Assembly: GCF_014490445.1 (NCBI RefSeq)
Contig: NZ_JACTUZ010000031.1
Span: 1 to 37,166 of the forward strand
Origin: Pseudoroseomonas ludipueritiae
GTDB lineage: Bacteria > Pseudomonadota > Alphaproteobacteria > Acetobacterales > Acetobacteraceae
Direction of reading: 5' to 3'
DNA length: 37,166 nt
A program made the translations under genes and the position numbers. The first letter of the stretch is position 1. Each line of letters begins with the position of its first letter. Shown here piece after piece: positions 1 to 8,457 of the stretch. The notes beneath the pieces were generated by a model. That model was not told where the DNA came from. It worked only from the letters and a program-made list of their open reading frames with translations, and searched no databases.

Positions 1-568
1 CACCGGCTGGACGCGGCCCATCCCAGCCAGGGCCAGGGCGGTGGTCGGGGCCGCGCCAGTCAGGCCCGCGCCCTTCATGCCGCCAGCCGGGACCAGGGCC
101 GCCGGACGGCGGGCCGAAGGCACGGCGCGGTGGCGGTGGTGGCGGCGGGGGCGCATAACGCGCCCAGCGGCTGCGCTCATGGTACCAGGGGCGGTTGCGG
201 TAATAGGAATCCCAGTAGCTGCCGATCGTGAAGCCGATGATCGGCAGGCCGATGGCCGGGCCGATGCTCATGACGGGCTCCCGCCGCTCATGATAGGGCG
301 CCTGCAGATAGGCGCCGGCCACCCAGCCACGGTCCCGCCCGATGGTCACGTCGCACCAGCCATAGCCTTCCAGGCAGCCCAGCACATCCACCTGCACGCC
401 CGGCTCCAGCTGGGCGACCACGGGATATTCGGTGCCGGGGCCCGCCCGCATGTTCAGGCCAGTGGTGACGAAGGCGGGCGCCGCCTGCGCCAGGGCCGGC
501 GCCAGCAATGCGGCTGAAAGGGCCAACCCGGCCAGCAGGCCGCGCGATGTTCCAGAACGGTCTGGCAT
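1..568 (-). CDS. Secreted bacterial SH3-domain protein (partial, C-terminus off the left edge)
   Basis: The frame stays open from an ATG at 568 to the window edge, giving at least 189 codons. A strong AGGAGG lies just upstream of the ATG on the minus strand. The N-terminus is a signal peptide: a short basic start, a hydrophobic LLAGLALSAALLAPALAQA stretch, and a likely cut after AQA near residue 29. Residues about 32-90 form a bacterial SH3 (SH3_3) module with the typical LNMRAGPGTEYPVV start, a GCLEGYGWCDV core and a DRGWVAGAYL end. Next comes a hydrophobic glycine/isoleucine-rich segment (IGPAIGLPIIGF), then a low-complexity tail rich in proline, arginine, glycine and tryptophan. SH3_3 domains usually bind cell-wall peptide or act as envelope adaptors, so a periplasmic role is likely, but the exact function is unknown. 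Confidence 0.85.
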   Translation of the reverse strand, partial: MPDRSGTSRGLLAGLALSAALLAPALAQAAPAFVTTGLNMRAGPGTEYPVVAQLEPGVQVDVLGCLEGYGWCDVTIGRDRGWVAGAYLQAPYHERREPVMSIGPAIGLPIIGFTIGSYWDSYYRNRPWYHERSRWARYAPPPPPPPPRRAFGPPSGGPGPGWRHEGRGPDWRGPDHRPGPGWDGPRPAG

Positions 569-635
569 GGCGATCCTCCTTTTCCTGCCCCTGTTAACGC
601 CAGGAATGGCGCGCCTTTGCGGCGAGGAGGGGGCC

Positions 636-681
636 GAAAAACGCCATCGCCCGGCCAACCTTGCGGCTGGCCGGGCGATGG
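636..681 (-). terminator. Rho-independent terminator after infC
   Basis: A perfect 14-bp inverted repeat, CCATCGCCCGGCCA at 644-657 and its complement at 668-681, encloses a 10-nt loop. Read on the minus strand, the stem is followed by CGTTTTT (plus-strand 637-643). It lies just downstream of the infC stop codon and before the SH3 gene, so it should end the thrS-infC transcript. It is the best intrinsic terminator in the window. Confidence 0.9.
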
Positions 682-709
682 AGGCCCGGATCGCGGTGCG
701 GCTGGCGCC

Positions 710-1249
710 TTACTTCGGCGCCAGCACCATGATCATCTGGCGGTTTTCCAGGCGCGGCATCTGCTCGACCTTGGCCAGCTCGGCCAGCTCGGTCCGCACC
801 CGCTCCAGCACCTTGGCGCCGAGATCCTGGTGGGCCATCTCACGGCCGCGGAAGCGCAGGGTGACCTTCACCTTGTCGCCCTCCTCCAGGAAGCCCTTGG
901 CCGCGCGCATCTTCACGTCGTAGTCGTGGTCATCAATGTTCGGGCGAACCTTGATTTCCTTGATCTCGACGATCTTCTGCTTCTTGCGGGCCTCGTTGGC
1001 CTTCTTCTGCTGCTCGTACTTGTACTTGCCGTAGTCCGTGATCTTGCAGACCGGCGGGACAGCGTTGGGGCTGATCTCCAGCAGGTCCATGCCGACGTCA
1101 TAGGCGCGCAGCAAGGCTTCCCGGGAGCTCATCACGCCGATCATCTCGCCATCCTGATCGATCAGACGCACCTGCGGGACGCGGATATCTTCGTTCACCC
1201 GCGGTCCGTCGCGGGGGGGAAGCTGGTTCGGTAGAGGGCCTCGGGCCAG
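710..1249 (-). CDS. infC: Translation initiation factor IF-3
   Basis: IF-3 binds the 30S subunit, keeps it apart from 50S and checks start-codon and initiator-tRNA pairing. The N-terminal domain is recognisable from [20 protein letters not shown], the lysine-rich linker from [17 protein letters not shown], and the C-terminal domain runs to VLAPK. The only standard start in this frame is GTG at 1198, but it lies inside the conserved alphaproteobacterial DGPRVNEDI sequence. The frame stays open upstream to a TGA at 1262-1264. In that stretch a CTG at 1249-1247 has AGGAG six bases before it. Starting there gives 179 aa, the family's usual length, and restores the leader [17 protein letters not shown] rare start codon fits infC, which in E. 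coli uses AUU for autoregulation. It lies 55 nt downstream of thrS. Identity is certain; the start is inferred. Confidence 0.95.
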   Translation of the reverse strand: MARGPLPNQLPPRDGPRVNEDIRVPQVRLIDQDGEMIGVMSSREALLRAYDVGMDLLEISPNAVPPVCKITDYGKYKYEQQKKANEARKKQKIVEIKEIKVRPNIDDHDYDVKMRAAKGFLEEGDKVKVTLRFRGREMAHQDLGAKVLERVRTELAELAKVEQMPRLENRQMIMVLAPK

Positions 1250-1289
1250 AGTCGGCTCCTGTCACTGTGGGAACGAAATTTGGGGCATA

Positions 1290-1318
1290 GTTATGGTGCA
1301 GTCCTTAAGCGACTGCAA
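1290..1318 (-). promoter_or_regulatory. Candidate sigma-70 promoter for infC inside the thrS 3' end
   Basis: On the minus strand TTGCAG (1318-1313) and CATAAC (1295-1290) are separated by exactly 17 nt and stand about 40 nt before the proposed infC start. The region is visibly richer in A/T than the surrounding genes. Its spacer overlaps a perfect 6-bp inverted repeat (GCAGTC at 1298-1303 and GACTGC at 1311-1316) that spans the thrS stop codon. Predicted by motif only. Confidence 0.4.
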
Positions 1319-3257
1319 CCTCAACCGGCCTTAGATCGGGTGCGGAAGCTTCCGCCGCAAGGGCTTCGACCGCCTCGGCCAGCGTCATCGTGACCTGCTC
1401 GCGGCCCGGCAGGCGGCGCAGCACCACCTTGCCTTCCTCGGCCTCCCGCCGGCCGATCACGGCCAGCACGGGCACCCGCTGCTCGATATGGTCGACCACC
1501 TTGCGGTTGATCTTCTCATTGCGCAGGTCCAGCTCGACCGAGAGGCCGGCCTTGCGGAAGGCGGCGGCCACCTCCTTGGCGAAGGGCGCGGCCTCGTCGA
1601 CGATGGTCGCCACCGCCACCTGCACCGGCGCCAGCCAGAGCGGGAAGCGCCCGGCATGTTCCTCGATCAGGATGCCCAGGAAGCGCTCGAAGGAGCCCAG
1701 GATGGCGCGGTGGAGCATCACGGGGCGGTGGCGGTTGCCGTCCTCGCCCACATAGACGGCGTCCAGCCGCTCCGGCAGCACGAAGTCCACCTGCAGGGTG
1801 CCGCACTGCCAGTCGCGGCCGATGGCGTCCCGCAGCACGAATTCCAGCTTGGGGCCGTAGAAGGCGCCCTCCCCCGGGTTCAGCTCGTACTCCACGCCGG
1901 CGATGCGGCAGGCTTCCTTCAGCGCGCCCTCGGAGCGGTCCCAGGTCGCGTCGTCGCCCGCCCGCTTCTCGGGACGGTCGGAGAACTTCACGCGGAAGTC
2001 GCTGAAGCCGAAATCCTTGTAGATCTGCGACAGCAGCGCCACGAACTCGACCGTCTCGGCCGCGATCTGCTCCTCGGTGCAGAAGATATGCGCGTCGTCC
2101 TGCGTGAAGGCGCGGACGCGCATGATGCCGTGCAGGGCACCGGAGGGCTCGTAACGATGGCAGGCACCGAACTCGGCCATCCGCATCGGCAATTCGCGGT
2201 ACGAACGCAGGCCATGATTAAAAATCTGCACGTGGCAGGGGCAGTTCATGGGCTTCAGCGCCAGGATGCGGTCCTTCTCCGACTCGTCATCGACGGTCGC
2301 GAGGAACATGTTCTCCCGGTACTTCTCCCAGTGGCCCGAGGCCTCCCACAGCTTGCGGTCCAGCAGCTGCGGGGTCTTCACCTCCTGGTAGCCGCCGGCA
2401 TCCAGGCGGCGGCGCATGTAGTCCTGCACCGTGGTGTAGAGGCGCCAGCCCTTGGGGTGCCAGAAGATGGAGCCCGCCGCTTCCTCCTGCAGGTGGAAGA
2501 GGCCCATCTCCTTGCCGATGCGGCGGTGATCGCGGCGCTCCGCCTCCTCCAGTTGGTGGAGATAGGCGTCCAGCTCCTTCCCGTCCCGCCAGGCGGTGCC
2601 GTAGATGCGGCTCAGCATGGCGTTGCGGTGGTCGCCGCGCCAATAGGCGCCCGCCACCTTCATCAGCTTGAAGGCGCCGCCGATATCGCCGGTGGAGCGC
2701 ATATGCGGGCCACGGCAAAGGTCCAGCCACTCGCCCTGGCGGTAGATCGAGATGGTCTCGCTGTCCGGCAGGTCGCGGATCAGCTCGGCCTTGTAGCGCT
2801 CGCCCTTGTTCTCGAAGAAGGCGATGGCCTGCTCGCGCGGCCATTCCTCCCGCACGAAGCCGGCATTGCGCGCGATGATCTCGCGCATCTTGCCCTCGAT
2901 CTTCGGCAGGTCGTCCGGGGTGAAGGGCTCATTGCGCGCGAAGTCGTAATAGAAGCCGTTCTCGATGGACGGGCCGATCGTCACCTGGGTGCCGGGGAAC
3001 AGCTCCTGCACCGCCTCCGCCAGCACATGGGCGGCGTCGTGCCGGATCATCTCCAGCGCCTCGGGGTCCTTGCGGGTGATGAAGCGGACCTGGGCGTCGC
3101 CCTCGATATTGGCCGAGAGGTCGCGCAGCTTGCCGTCCACCTGCATGGCCAGCGCGGCCTTGGCCAGGCCGGGGCCGATGCTGGCGGCCACGGTCGTGCC
3201 CGTCACAGTCCCGTCGAACTGGCGGACGGACTGGTCAGGCAGCGTGATCGCAGGCAT
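1305..3257 (-). CDS. thrS: Threonyl-tRNA synthetase
   Basis: A class II aminoacyl-tRNA synthetase that charges tRNA-Thr in the cytoplasm; the product is 650 aa, close to the usual ~640. The order is a TGS domain (residues ~1-62), an editing domain with HDAAH (H73 and H77) and the CRGPH zinc/editing motif, then the catalytic core. The core shows motif 2 ([15 protein letters not shown]) and the three catalytic zinc ligands in MNCPCH, QDDAHIF and MLHRAILGS. An anticodon-binding domain begins near [10 protein letters not shown]. The frame is open upstream to 3326, but the ATG at 3257 begins the family-type sequence [10 protein letters not shown], so I chose it; a GGAAG lies about 10 nt before. 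It is followed by infC, as in many bacteria, without rpmI/rplT next to them. Confidence 0.97.
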   Translation of the reverse strand: MPAITLPDQSVRQFDGTVTGTTVAASIGPGLAKAALAMQVDGKLRDLSANIEGDAQVRFITRKDPEALEMIRHDAAHVLAEAVQELFPGTQVTIGPSIENGFYYDFARNEPFTPDDLPKIEGKMREIIARNAGFVREEWPREQAIAFFENKGERYKAELIRDLPDSETISIYRQGEWLDLCRGPHMRSTGDIGGAFKLMKVAGAYWRGDHRNAMLSRIYGTAWRDGKELDAYLHQLEEAERRDHRRIGKEMGLFHLQEEAAGSIFWHPKGWRLYTTVQDYMRRRLDAGGYQEVKTPQLLDRKLWEASGHWEKYRENMFLATVDDESEKDRILALKPMNCPCHVQIFNHGLRSYRELPMRMAEFGACHRYEPSGALHGIMRVRAFTQDDAHIFCTEEQIAAETVEFVALLSQIYKDFGFSDFRVKFSDRPEKRAGDDATWDRSEGALKEACRIAGVEYELNPGEGAFYGPKLEFVLRDAIGRDWQCGTLQVDFVLPERLDAVYVGEDGNRHRPVMLHRAILGSFERFLGILIEEHAGRFPLWLAPVQVAVATIVDEAAPFAKEVAAAFRKAGLSVELDLRNEKINRKVVDHIEQRVPVLAVIGRREAEEGKVVLRRLPGREQVTMTLAEAVEALAAEASAPDLRPVEVAVA

Positions 3258-3297
3258 CGGTATGCACTTCCGTTTCAACGGAGGGATGGGGGCGCGG

Positions 3298-3326
3298 ACC
3301 ATGCGGGCCACGGCCCGCGCCGTCAA
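3298..3326 (-). promoter_or_regulatory. Candidate sigma-70 promoter for thrS
   Basis: On the minus strand TTGACG (3326-3321) and CATGGT (3303-3298) are 17 nt apart, about 40 nt upstream of the thrS ATG. TTGACG is a good alphaproteobacterial -35; the -10 is weaker. The spacer contains the inverted repeat GCGGGCC/GGCCCGC (3303-3309 and 3312-3318), which could be an operator or leader hairpin. Confidence 0.4.
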
Positions 3327-3392
3327 CGGATAAAGGGTGATGGAAGCCTTGACGCAGCCGGGTGGCAGGGGCGCCCCCGGCCGCGTCGGGCC

Positions 3393-5138
3393 TCAGGCCA
3401 CCAGGGCCAGCGGGGCCGGCATCTGGCTGCGCACCAGCTCGGCGAAGGTGCCGCCGCGGTGGACCAGGCTGTCGAAATCGCCGCGCTCCACCACCCTGCC
3501 GGATTCGAAGACCAGGATCTCATCCGCCTCGCGGATGGTGGAAAGCCGGTGGGCGATGATGAAGGTGGTGCGCCCGGCCATCAGGGCCTTCAGCGCTTTC
3601 TGCACCCGCGCCTCGGTGGCGGCGTCCAGCGCGCTGGTGGCCTCGTCCAGGATCAGGATGGGCGGGTTCTTCAGCAGGGCGCGGGCGATCGCCAGCCGCT
3701 GCTTCTGCCCGCCGGAAAGCGCCACGCCACGCTCGCCCACCGGAGTGTCGTAGCCCTGGGGCTGGCGCAGAATGAAGTCATGCGCCTCGGCCATGCGGCA
3801 GGCCTGCTCGATCTCCTCCTGCGTCGCCTCGGGGCGGCCGACCAGCAGGTTCTCCCGGATGCTGCGGTTGAAGAGCAGGTTGTCCTGGAACACCACGCCG
3901 ATGTTCTGCCGCAGGCTCTCCAGCGTCATGTCGCGCAGGTCCAGGCCATCGATGGTGATGCGCCCCGCGCTGGGGTCCCACAGCCGCTGCAGCAGCGCCA
4001 TGGCCGTGCTCTTGCCCGCGCCGGTATGCCCCACCAGCGCGATGCTGCGGCCGGCCTCGGCCGTGAAGCTGACGGCGGCGATGGCAGGATGGGCATTGGG
4101 ATAGGAGAAGCCCACATCCTCGAAGCGCACCTCGCCCCGCACCCGCCCCATGGCGAGGGCCTGGGGCCGGTCCGGCACCGTGCTCTCGGTGTCGATCACG
4201 GCGAACAGCTCCTCCAGCGCCGGCTTCTGCAGCACCAGCCGCGCCACGAAGCCCACCAGCCCCTCCAGCCGGCCGATCAGCAGCAGGGCGAAGCCCATGA
4301 AGGAGACGATCTCGCCCAGGCTGGCCAGCCCCCGGCCGTTCAGCCAGGCGCCCAGCGCGAAGATGGCCATGACGCAGAGCGTGCTGGCCGAGCGTGTCAT
4401 GATGGACAGGGCCGCCCACCAGTTCAGCACCGGCATCTGCCGCTCCAGCACCTGCCGGACAATGCCGCCGAAGAGCCTCGATTCCGCCTGCAGCCGGGCG
4501 AAGGACTGCACCACCAGGATATTGGAGAGCGCATCCTGCGCATTGCCGGCCAGGCGGGAATGCAGCTCCTCCACCTCCGCCTGCCGCTCATGCGTGCGGG
4601 AGATGACAAAGCCGGCGACAGTGCAGAACAGCACCACCAGCCCCACCAGCAGCAGGCCCAGGCGCCAGTTCAGCACCAGGCTCATCGGCAGGAGGATGCC
4701 GACGGCCAGGGCCGTGACCAGATGGTCCCGGAAGAAGGAAAGCCAGAGGCCGGAAAGGCTGTCCGCCCCCACCTGCATCACCTTCATCAGGCGGCCGGAC
4801 TGGGTATCGCCATGGAAGGCGGGCGGCATGGCCAGAACATGCTGGTAGTAGCGCTGCATCACCGCCAGCCGGTTGCGGTGCGCCATGCGGTCCGACAGCA
4901 GGGCGATGGCGGCATTGCAGCCGATGCCGGCCAGGCCGGCGGCGCCCCAGACCAGCAGCACCCCCAGCGTGGATTGGCCCGAGCCGCGGGAGAGCAGGTC
5001 GATGACCCGCCCGAAGAGCACCGGCTCCAGGAATTGCAGGGCGGCGCAGGCCAGGGCGAGCAGCGCCAGGCCCGATGCCACGGCGCGGTCCGGCTTCAGC
5101 AGCCCCAGCGCCCGCGCGTAGACCTTGAAGAAACCCAT
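3393..5138 (-). CDS. ndvA: NdvA-like glucan ABC exporter (fused permease and ATPase)
   Basis: A 581-aa half-transporter with an N-terminal six-helix ABC membrane domain (residues ~1-310) fused to an ATPase. The ATPase has Walker A GHTGAGKST, an early Q-loop region (IGVVFQDN), signature LSGGQKQR, Walker B ILILDEATS and the H-loop IIAHRLST. Several stretches resemble NdvA/ChvA, the exporter of cyclic beta-1,2-glucan in rhizobia: MGFFKVYARAL at the start, EPVLFGRVIDLLS, and LLIGRLEGLVGFV before the ATPase. No glucan synthase (NdvB) is in the window, so the substrate is inferred; a general lipid or polysaccharide exporter of the MsbA group is the alternative. I chose ATG 5138 (GGAAG upstream) over a TTG at 5162 because it begins the family-type N-terminus. 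It lies upstream of thrS on the same strand, 135 nt away. Confidence 0.85.
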   Translation of the reverse strand: MGFFKVYARALGLLKPDRAVASGLALLALACAALQFLEPVLFGRVIDLLSRGSGQSTLGVLLVWGAAGLAGIGCNAAIALLSDRMAHRNRLAVMQRYYQHVLAMPPAFHGDTQSGRLMKVMQVGADSLSGLWLSFFRDHLVTALAVGILLPMSLVLNWRLGLLLVGLVVLFCTVAGFVISRTHERQAEVEELHSRLAGNAQDALSNILVVQSFARLQAESRLFGGIVRQVLERQMPVLNWWAALSIMTRSASTLCVMAIFALGAWLNGRGLASLGEIVSFMGFALLLIGRLEGLVGFVARLVLQKPALEELFAVIDTESTVPDRPQALAMGRVRGEVRFEDVGFSYPNAHPAIAAVSFTAEAGRSIALVGHTGAGKSTAMALLQRLWDPSAGRITIDGLDLRDMTLESLRQNIGVVFQDNLLFNRSIRENLLVGRPEATQEEIEQACRMAEAHDFILRQPQGYDTPVGERGVALSGGQKQRLAIARALLKNPPILILDEATSALDAATEARVQKALKALMAGRTTFIIAHRLSTIREADEILVFESGRVVERGDFDSLVHRGGTFAELVRSQMPAPLALVA

Positions 5139-5296
5139 GATTGCTTCCGTGATCCCCCGCAACCGGCCAAGGCCCGGCCTTACCTTGCGTTACGCCCTTG
5201 CATGGAAGCACGGCGTTGCGGCAGGAACAGGGCAACCGGACTGCAGGACGAAGGCGGGACAGACCTTCGGGGTTTCCGGAGTCCAAGGAGATATTC

Positions 5297-6304
5297 ATGA
5301 CGAAGCTGCACCGCCGCGCCGTCCTCGGCGCCGCCGGCCTCCTCCCCCTCGCCGCCATTCCGGGGCTCGCACGGGCCCAGGCGCAGTGGCCGACCCGACC
5401 CGTGCGCTTCATTGTGCCCTTCGCCCCGGCCGGCACCACCGACATCGCCGCGCGCATCCTGGCGGAACAGCTCCAGCATCGCCTGGGCCAGCCCTTCCCG
5501 ATCGAGAACCGCGCCGGCGCCGGCGGCAATATCGGCAGCGACGTGGTCGCGAAGGCCGATCCGGATGGCTACAGCATCCTGATGCAGACGGTCTCCTCCG
5601 GCGCCATCAACTACGCGCTCTATGCCGGGCAGATCGGCTACAAGCCTTCCGACCTCGCCAATGTCGGGCTGCTGATCAAGGTGCCCAACGTCATCTTCGT
5701 GAACCCGAACCTGCCGGTGAAGAACCTGCGGGAGCTGGTGGCCCTGGCGAAATCCAAGCCCGGCCAGCTCAACCACGGCTCCTCCGGCGCCGGCACCTCG
5801 CTGCACATGGCGGGGGAGCTGCTGAAGCTGGAAGCCGGCATCGACATGACCCACGTGCCCTACAAGGGCGCCGGGCCGATGCTGGCGGAGGTGATGGCCG
5901 GGCGCATCGAGGTGGCCGTGGACAACCTGCCTTCCGCCATCGGCCATATCCGCGACGGGCGGCTGAAGGCGCTGGCGGTGACCACCACGACGCGCAGCGC
6001 CGCCCTGCCGGACGTGCCCACCACGGCCGAGGAAGGCCTGCCCGGCGTCGAGGCCACCGGCTGGTTCGGCGTGCAGGCGCCGAAGCGCACGCCCAAGCCC
6101 ATCGTGGACAAGCTGGGCGCCACCATCAACGAGGTGGTGCAGGACAAGGATGTCTGGGCGCGGCTGGCCGATCTGGGCGGCATGAAGCCCGGCCTGACCC
6201 CCGATGGCGGCACCAGCCCCGAGGCCTTCGAGGCCTTCGTGGATGCCGAGGTCAAGAAATGGGCCGAGGTGGTGCGCCGCTCCGGCGCCAAGGTCGACGG
6301 CTGA
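5297..6304 (+). CDS. Bug/TctC-family tripartite tricarboxylate transporter substrate-binding protein
   Basis: A 335-aa periplasmic binding protein of the Bug family, which captures carboxylated compounds for TctAB-type carriers. AAGGAG at 5285-5290 stands seven nt before the ATG. The N-terminus has a twin-arginine-like HRRAVLGAAG followed by a hydrophobic stretch and an ARAQA cleavage site near residue 28, so Tat export is likely. Family hallmarks follow: WPTRPVRFIVPFAPAGTTDIAARIL, ENRAGAGGNIGSD and HVPYKGAGPMLAEVMAGR. No TctA or TctB membrane genes are nearby, so it is an orphan receptor, which is common for this expanded family. It converges on the class II aldolase at 6353-7141. The ligand cannot be told from sequence. 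Confidence 0.93.
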   Translation: MTKLHRRAVLGAAGLLPLAAIPGLARAQAQWPTRPVRFIVPFAPAGTTDIAARILAEQLQHRLGQPFPIENRAGAGGNIGSDVVAKADPDGYSILMQTVSSGAINYALYAGQIGYKPSDLANVGLLIKVPNVIFVNPNLPVKNLRELVALAKSKPGQLNHGSSGAGTSLHMAGELLKLEAGIDMTHVPYKGAGPMLAEVMAGRIEVAVDNLPSAIGHIRDGRLKALAVTTTTRSAALPDVPTTAEEGLPGVEATGWFGVQAPKRTPKPIVDKLGATINEVVQDKDVWARLADLGGMKPGLTPDGGTSPEAFEAFVDAEVKKWAEVVRRSGAKVDG

Positions 6305-6314
6305 GGCAGAAGGC

Positions 6315-6345
6315 GGGCACCGCCGGGGAAAACCCGGCGGCGCCC
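6315..6345. terminator. Bidirectional terminator-like hairpin between convergent genes
   Basis: CCGCCGGG (6320-6327) pairs with CCCGGCGG (6333-6340) around a GAAAA loop. The stem is extended after one mismatch by GGGC (6315-6318) and GCCC (6342-6345). It fills the 48-nt gap between the convergent TctC-like and aldolase genes, which supports a shared terminator. There is no T-tract on either side. Confidence 0.55.
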
Positions 6346-6352
6346 AGTGGCG

Positions 6353-7141
6353 TCAGGTCCGCCAGTCGATCTTGTCGCCCTCGATCAGGCGCAGCGCGGT
6401 GGGCCAGGACCATTCGAAATGGGCCAGCTTGGCCTCGTTCTCCTCGGGCGTGCTGCCGTTGAACTGGGCGGCGGTCTTCAGCCGCACTTCCTCGGGCGGC
6501 AGCACCAGCTCGGCGCCGCCGGCCAGGGCGGCCACCTGCGCCTGGCAGGCGCGCTCCAGGTAATAGATCATGTTGAAGGCCTCGGGGATGGTGCGCCCCG
6601 TGACCAGCAGCCCGTGGTTGCGCAGGATCATCGCCTTGTGGCTTCCGATATCCGCCACCAGCCGCTCCCGTTCATCGAGGTCGAGCGCGATGCCCTCGTA
6701 GCCATGGTAGGCGAGGTGGCCGTAGAACTTCAGCGCGTGCTGGCTGATCGGCAGCAGCCCGTGCTTCTGGGCCGAGACGGCGATGCCGGCGGCGGTATGG
6801 GTATGCACCACGCAGAAGGCATCCTCCCGCGCCATGTGCAGCGCGGAGTGGATGGTGAAGCCGGCGGCATTGACCGGCTTCGATTCCGGCTCGTCCTCCA
6901 CCACATTGCCATTGAGGTCGATCTTCACGAGGTCGGAGGCCCGCATCTCGTGGAAGAGCACGCCATACTTGTTGATCAGGAAGTGGTGCTCGGGCCCCGG
7001 CACGCGGGCGCTGATATGGGTATAGATGAAATCCGTCATCCGGTGATGCGCCACCAGCCGGTAGAGCGCGGCGAGGTCGCAGCGGATGCGCCACTCCTCC
7101 TCGGAGCAGTTGATCCGGGCGGGCGGGGTGGCGATGTTCAT
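6353..7141 (-). CDS. Class II aldolase/adducin family protein (copy 1)
   Basis: 262 aa, the usual size for class II aldolase/adducin-head proteins, zinc enzymes that cleave or epimerise sugar phosphates or decarboxylate related acids. The zinc histidines are visible in VVHTHTAAG and in ILRNHGLLVTGRT. The N-terminal half carries RMTDFIYTHISARVPG, the phosphate/substrate-side motif. ATG 7141 is preceded by GAAGGA, so I preferred it to the in-frame start at 7186. It has its own promoter-like element just upstream, separating it from the ABC ATPase at 7318. It is a clear paralogue of the aldolase at 8454-9230, sharing the DxDERERLV segment and the C-terminal NHGLL-TGRT block. Substrate unknown. 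Confidence 0.92.
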   Translation of the reverse strand: MNIATPPARINCSEEEWRIRCDLAALYRLVAHHRMTDFIYTHISARVPGPEHHFLINKYGVLFHEMRASDLVKIDLNGNVVEDEPESKPVNAAGFTIHSALHMAREDAFCVVHTHTAAGIAVSAQKHGLLPISQHALKFYGHLAYHGYEGIALDLDERERLVADIGSHKAMILRNHGLLVTGRTIPEAFNMIYYLERACQAQVAALAGGAELVLPPEEVRLKTAAQFNGSTPEENEAKLAHFEWSWPTALRLIEGDKIDWRT

Positions 7142-7170
7142 CGGCGCTGATCCTTCTTCGCGGCCGCGGA

Positions 7171-7199
7171 ATGACAGACCCCGCACCGCCTGGCGTCAA
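7171..7199 (-). promoter_or_regulatory. Candidate sigma-70 promoter for class II aldolase copy 1
   Basis: On the minus strand TTGACG (7199-7194) and TGTCAT (7176-7171) are exactly 17 nt apart, about 30 nt upstream of the ATG at 7141. The TTATTTTCCGA immediately before the -35 is an A/T-rich island in very GC-rich DNA, typical of a promoter upstream element. Motif-based only. Confidence 0.5.
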
Positions 7200-7317
7200 T
7201 CGGAAAATAACCTGACGGCATCAGCCCCCATGCCCAGGGAACTACCCAGGCGCCACGGCCCGGCACCGCATGGCCGGGAGCCGCAGGCGCAGTCGGCGGA
7301 ACAGCCGCGCCGCCTTC

Positions 7318-8457
7318 TCAGGCGGCATCCTCCTCCACCGGCACGGCGGCGCTGGCGGACCAGCCCAGGCGCACCGGCAGGCCCTCGGCTGGGGCGAAGG
7401 GGGCATTCCAGGCCGGCAGGTTGACGCGCAGCGGGCCGAGATCGGCCGTCGCCACCACCAGCGCGAAGCCGGAGCCGAGGTAGGACCAGCTTTCCACCAC
7501 GCCGGGCACCACATTCTCCGCGCCCTGCCCTTCCGGCAGCAGCGCCACCTTCTCCGGGCGCAGGGAGAGCAGCACGCGCGTGCCGGCGGCGGGCCAGGCG
7601 GCGGCGGCCACCTTCAGCAGCGTGCCACCGGCGCGGAGCGCGAAGCCTTCCGCCCCGCCGCCCTCCGCCGCGCCCGCCAGGAAGTTGGACTTGCCCAGGA
7701 AATCGGCCACGAAGCGGGTGCGCGGCGCCTCATAGAGCTGCGCCGGGCTGCCCTGCTGCACCAGCTTGCCATGGTTCAGGATGGCGATGCGGTCGGAAAG
7801 GCTCAGCGCCTCTTCCTGGTCATGGGTGACATTGACGAAGGTGCGGCCGACGCGGCGGTGCAGCGCCTTCAGCTCCTCCTGCAATTCCGCCCGCAGCTTT
7901 TTGTCGAGGGCGGAAAGCGGCTCGTCCAGCAACAGCAGGGCGGGGTCGAAGACCAGGGCGCGGGCCAGGGCCACGCGCTGCTGCTGGCCGCCGGAAAGCT
8001 GGCTGGGCTTACGCTCGGCGAAGCGGGTGAGCTGCACCAGGTCCAGCGCCGCCGCCACGCGGCTGGCCTGCTCCGGCTTCGGGATGTGGCGGACACGCAG
8101 GGGAAAGGCGACATTCTCCGCCACCGTCAGGTGCGGGAACAGCGCATAGCCCTGGAAGACCATGCCGAAGTCGCGCTTCTCCGGCGGCAGGGCGGTGATG
8201 TCGCGGCCATCCAGCAGCACCTGCCCGGCGCTGGGCTGCACGAAGCCAGCGATTGTCATCAGCAGCGTCGTCTTGCCGGAGCCGGAAGGGCCGAGCAGGG
8301 TCAGGAACTCGCCCTTCCCCACCTCGATATTCACCTCCTCGACCGCCGTGAAGCTGCCGTAGTGCTTGGTGATGCCGCGCAGCTCCAGCGCATGGCCGGA
8401 AGCCGGGGCGGGCACCGCCGCCACGGTGCCAGGACGCGCGGGCGCCGCCGTGCTCAT
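7318..8457 (-). CDS. PotA-like ABC transporter ATP-binding protein without adjacent permeases
   Basis: 379-aa ATPase of the spermidine/putrescine-iron-thiosulfate importer group (PotA/FbpC/UgpC-like). After about 22 variable, alanine/proline-rich residues it shows Walker A GPSGSGKTT (56-64), Q-loop region DFGMVFQGYALFPHLTVAEN, signature QLSGGQQQR, Walker B ALLLLDEPLSALD and H-loop NVTHDQEEAL. A TOBE-type domain follows from about residue 290 (LLSLRPEKVALLPEG). Its ATG overlaps the stop of the upstream class II aldolase (ATGA, 8454-8457), so translation is probably coupled. Importers of this class need two permeases and a binding protein, and none lie next to it. They may be elsewhere, or the gene may have been separated from its operon. 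Substrate unknown; polyamine or 2-aminoethylphosphonate type is possible. Confidence 0.92.
   Translation of the reverse strand: MSTAAPARPGTVAAVPAPASGHALELRGITKHYGSFTAVEEVNIEVGKGEFLTLLGPSGSGKTTLLMTIAGFVQPSAGQVLLDGRDITALPPEKRDFGMVFQGYALFPHLTVAENVAFPLRVRHIPKPEQASRVAAALDLVQLTRFAERKPSQLSGGQQQRVALARALVFDPALLLLDEPLSALDKKLRAELQEELKALHRRVGRTFVNVTHDQEEALSLSDRIAILNHGKLVQQGSPAQLYEAPRTRFVADFLGKSNFLAGAAEGGGAEGFALRAGGTLLKVAAAAWPAAGTRVLLSLRPEKVALLPEGQGAENVVPGVVESWSYLGSGFALVVATADLGPLRVNLPAWNAPFAPAEGLPVRLGWSASAAVPVEEDAA

Noticed and set aside
1488-5300. A 1270-codon open frame on the plus strand opposite thrS and the ABC exporter
   Set aside because: Its translation is rich in H, Q, G, A, R and L with no domain, and it is exactly antisense to two certain genes. 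In very GC-rich DNA the codon bias removes stops from the opposite frame.
7259-7278. A CCCGGC/GCCGGG hairpin downstream of the ABC ATPase gene as terminator
   Set aside because: The stem is only 6 bp with an 8-nt loop and no T-tract; such repeats are expected by chance in this composition.
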